Source of the DNA: Wenzhouxiangella sp. | GTDB taxonomy: Bacteria; Pseudomonadota; Gammaproteobacteria; Xanthomonadales; Wenzhouxiangellaceae | Length of the DNA stretch: 44,190 bases | Direction of reading: 5' to 3' | Assembly: GCA_007131235.1 (NCBI GenBank) | Contig: SLQY01000011.1 | Location: 1-44,190 of the forward strand | Part shown: in pieces, positions 42,701-44,190 of the stretch | Layout: every line of letters starts with the position of its first letter | Numbering within the stretch: position 1 is the stretch's first letter | Notes under the pieces: generated by a model | Databases searched by the model: none | What the model saw: the letters and a program-made list of their open reading frames with translations, nothing else | What the model was told of the DNA's origin: nothing | Position numbers and translations under genes: made by a program

Positions 42701-43678
42701 TCAATGCGCGGCCAGCGTGTCGACCGGGGACAACGGCGGCCCAGACGGGGACTGATAGGAAGGCTGGGAAATCCGTTTGCCACTGCGAATGCCGAGCAAG
42801 CGCTCGACATCACCGACCGCAACACCACGCTTGAGGAGGTGGGCGGCAAAACTGTTGCGCAGGGTTGCGGCCGAGACACTGCCGCCTATCCCGGCCTGGC
42901 GGGCTGCTGACTCGATGATCTGGCGCCCTTCCGGCTCCGGCAGATGGCAGCGCAGGACCGGCCCATCGGGCCTGCCCGGCTCACCCATGTAAGGTCCGGG
43001 AAACAGAAACTGCCACATCCAGCTCCTGGCCGTGGCAGGGGCCGCGCGCAGGCCTGCCGGTAGCTGCGCGCCACCGTAGCCCTCGGCCAGCTCACGAATA
43101 TGCCTGAGCTTGAGCTCTTCCTGGTGGGCACGGATGGGATCACGCACCCTGGCCGGCAACAAGGTCTCGCGCAGCAACCGCCCATTGGTATCGCGCACCA
43201 GGATGCGATCCGGCTCCAGATCCCGAATGCGCAGACGCACACACTCCATCAAGCGCAAGCCCGAACCATAGACCAGCGAAGCGAGCAGCCAGTCGCTGCC
43301 GGTCAGGCAACCGAGCAGCTGCTGCACCTGCGAGGGGGTCAACAATAGCGGACCAGACTCACGCTGGAGCCGTTCAGCAATGGCGTCAAGGCCGTCCAGG
43401 CTGAGCACAAGCACGTGGTCGAGCAGAAACCGCACGGCCTTGAAAGCCTGGCGGCGCGCACCCGCCGAGAGCTGGCGGCGCTGGTCCAGTGCGGCCAGGA
43501 ACGCCTCGACGTCGGGCTCACTAAGCGCGTCGACCGGGCGATTCAAGTTGAATTCGAGAAACTGCCGGGCCCAGTACAACCAGGCCTTGCGAACGTTTTC
43601 ACTCATCTCTTCGCCGTCCAGCCGCGCCTGCATGCGGCTGATCAGTGACGATGAATCCATGCTGGGACTGCCATCCAT
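42701..43678 (-). CDS. Tyrosine recombinase, integron-integrase-like, with degenerate active site
   Basis: 325 aa; YGSGLRLMECVRLRIRDLE, WMWQFLFPG (IntI-type W.WQF.FP patch), ATLRNSFAAHLLKRG, LLGIRSGK, SPVDTL end; compared from memory with IntI1. Confidence 0.8.
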   Translation of the reverse strand: MDGSPSMDSSSLISRMQARLDGEEMSENVRKAWLYWARQFLEFNLNRPVDALSEPDVEAFLAALDQRRQLSAGARRQAFKAVRFLLDHVLVLSLDGLDAIAERLQRESGPLLLTPSQVQQLLGCLTGSDWLLASLVYGSGLRLMECVRLRIRDLEPDRILVRDTNGRLLRETLLPARVRDPIRAHQEELKLRHIRELAEGYGGAQLPAGLRAAPATARSWMWQFLFPGPYMGEPGRPDGPVLRCHLPEPEGRQIIESAARQAGIGGSVSAATLRNSFAAHLLKRGVAVGDVERLLGIRSGKRISQPSYQSPSGPPLSPVDTLAAH

Positions 43679-43741
43679 GCCATCACCCTTACCGTGATGG
43701 ATATCACACTAATAGTCCGGGTGCCTGGCTGTCAAGGACAT

Positions 43742-44190
43742 TCATCTCGGAGGCAGAAAAACCCGTCCGTCACGCATGACAAACTGCACGGCCGAGAGCT
43801 GGCTGACGTCACTCAAGGGATCTTCCGGCACGGCGATCAGGTCGGCCAGAAAGCCTGGTGCTATGCGCCCGAGCTCCTGCTCGAGACCAAGCAGCTCGGC
43901 GCCATGGAGGGTGGCGCTGCGCAGTGCATCGGCCGGTGACATGCCGGCCTCGACCATGTACTCGAACTCGCGGGCATTGCTGCCGTGCGGACACACGCCG
44001 CAGTCGGTGCCGAACGCGATCCTTACCCCGGCGGCATGGGCGCGCGCAAAAGTGCCCTGGATCAGGGGACCGATCTCGGCCGCCTTGGCTGCCACCACCG
44101 GGGGAAAGTAATCGTCGATGGCCGCCTTGTCGGCAACGAAGCGGCCGGCTGAAATGGTCGGCACATACCAGGTCTGGTGCTCGATCATCA
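43742..44190 (-). CDS. Amidohydrolase-family protein, C-terminal part (5' end beyond window)
   Basis: AGVRIAFGTDCGVCPHGSNAREFEYMVEAGMSPADALRSAT...GRIAPGFLADLIAVPEDPL; ORF open at window edge. Confidence 0.88.
   Translation of the reverse strand, partial: MIEHQTWYVPTISAGRFVADKAAIDDYFPPVVAAKAAEIGPLIQGTFARAHAAGVRIAFGTDCGVCPHGSNAREFEYMVEAGMSPADALRSATLHGAELLGLEQELGRIAPGFLADLIAVPEDPLSDVSQLSAVQFVMRDGRVFLPPR

Noticed and set aside
43700-44190. Integron cassette array or attC sites next to the IntI-like gene
   Set aside because: No attC-like imperfect palindromes seen; the neighbour is an ordinary amidohydrolase running into the window edge

Overview
This 44 kb window is GC-rich and mostly housekeeping sequence from a gammaproteobacterium, probably Xanthomonadales/Wenzhouxiangella-like (inferred from gene content and order). 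The minus strand carries tpiA - secG - tRNA-Leu(GAG) - a complete nuoA-N operon - truB. After a short SDR/YceI plus-strand block, the minus strand carries yhdP - tldD - pmbA and rng. maf is on plus. A minus-strand block follows: leuS - lptE - holA - nadD - rsfS - rlmH, with an acidic lipoprotein gene just upstream. Then come a Sel1-like/lipoprotein pair (+), panD - pgi (-), a DUF3429-like membrane protein and an AttEFGH-like ABC triad (+), a tyrosine recombinase (-) and a truncated amidohydrolase (-). Most of this is ordinary. Four places deserve a closer look: (1) a ~350 bp non-coding, hairpin-rich region upstream of panD, bounded by a strong minus-sense terminator on one side and a strong plus-sense terminator on the other, which may be a structured panD leader/attenuator or one or two sRNAs; (2) an intact integron-integrase-like protein that has lost most canonical tyrosine-recombinase active-site residues; (3) two short-period tandem-repeat elements (9-mer inverted and 7-mer direct) in intergenic spaces; (4) truB directly abutting nuoN, without the rimP-nusA-infB-rbfA block I would expect there. 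No CRISPR array, rRNA, complete IS element or recognisable defence system was seen.
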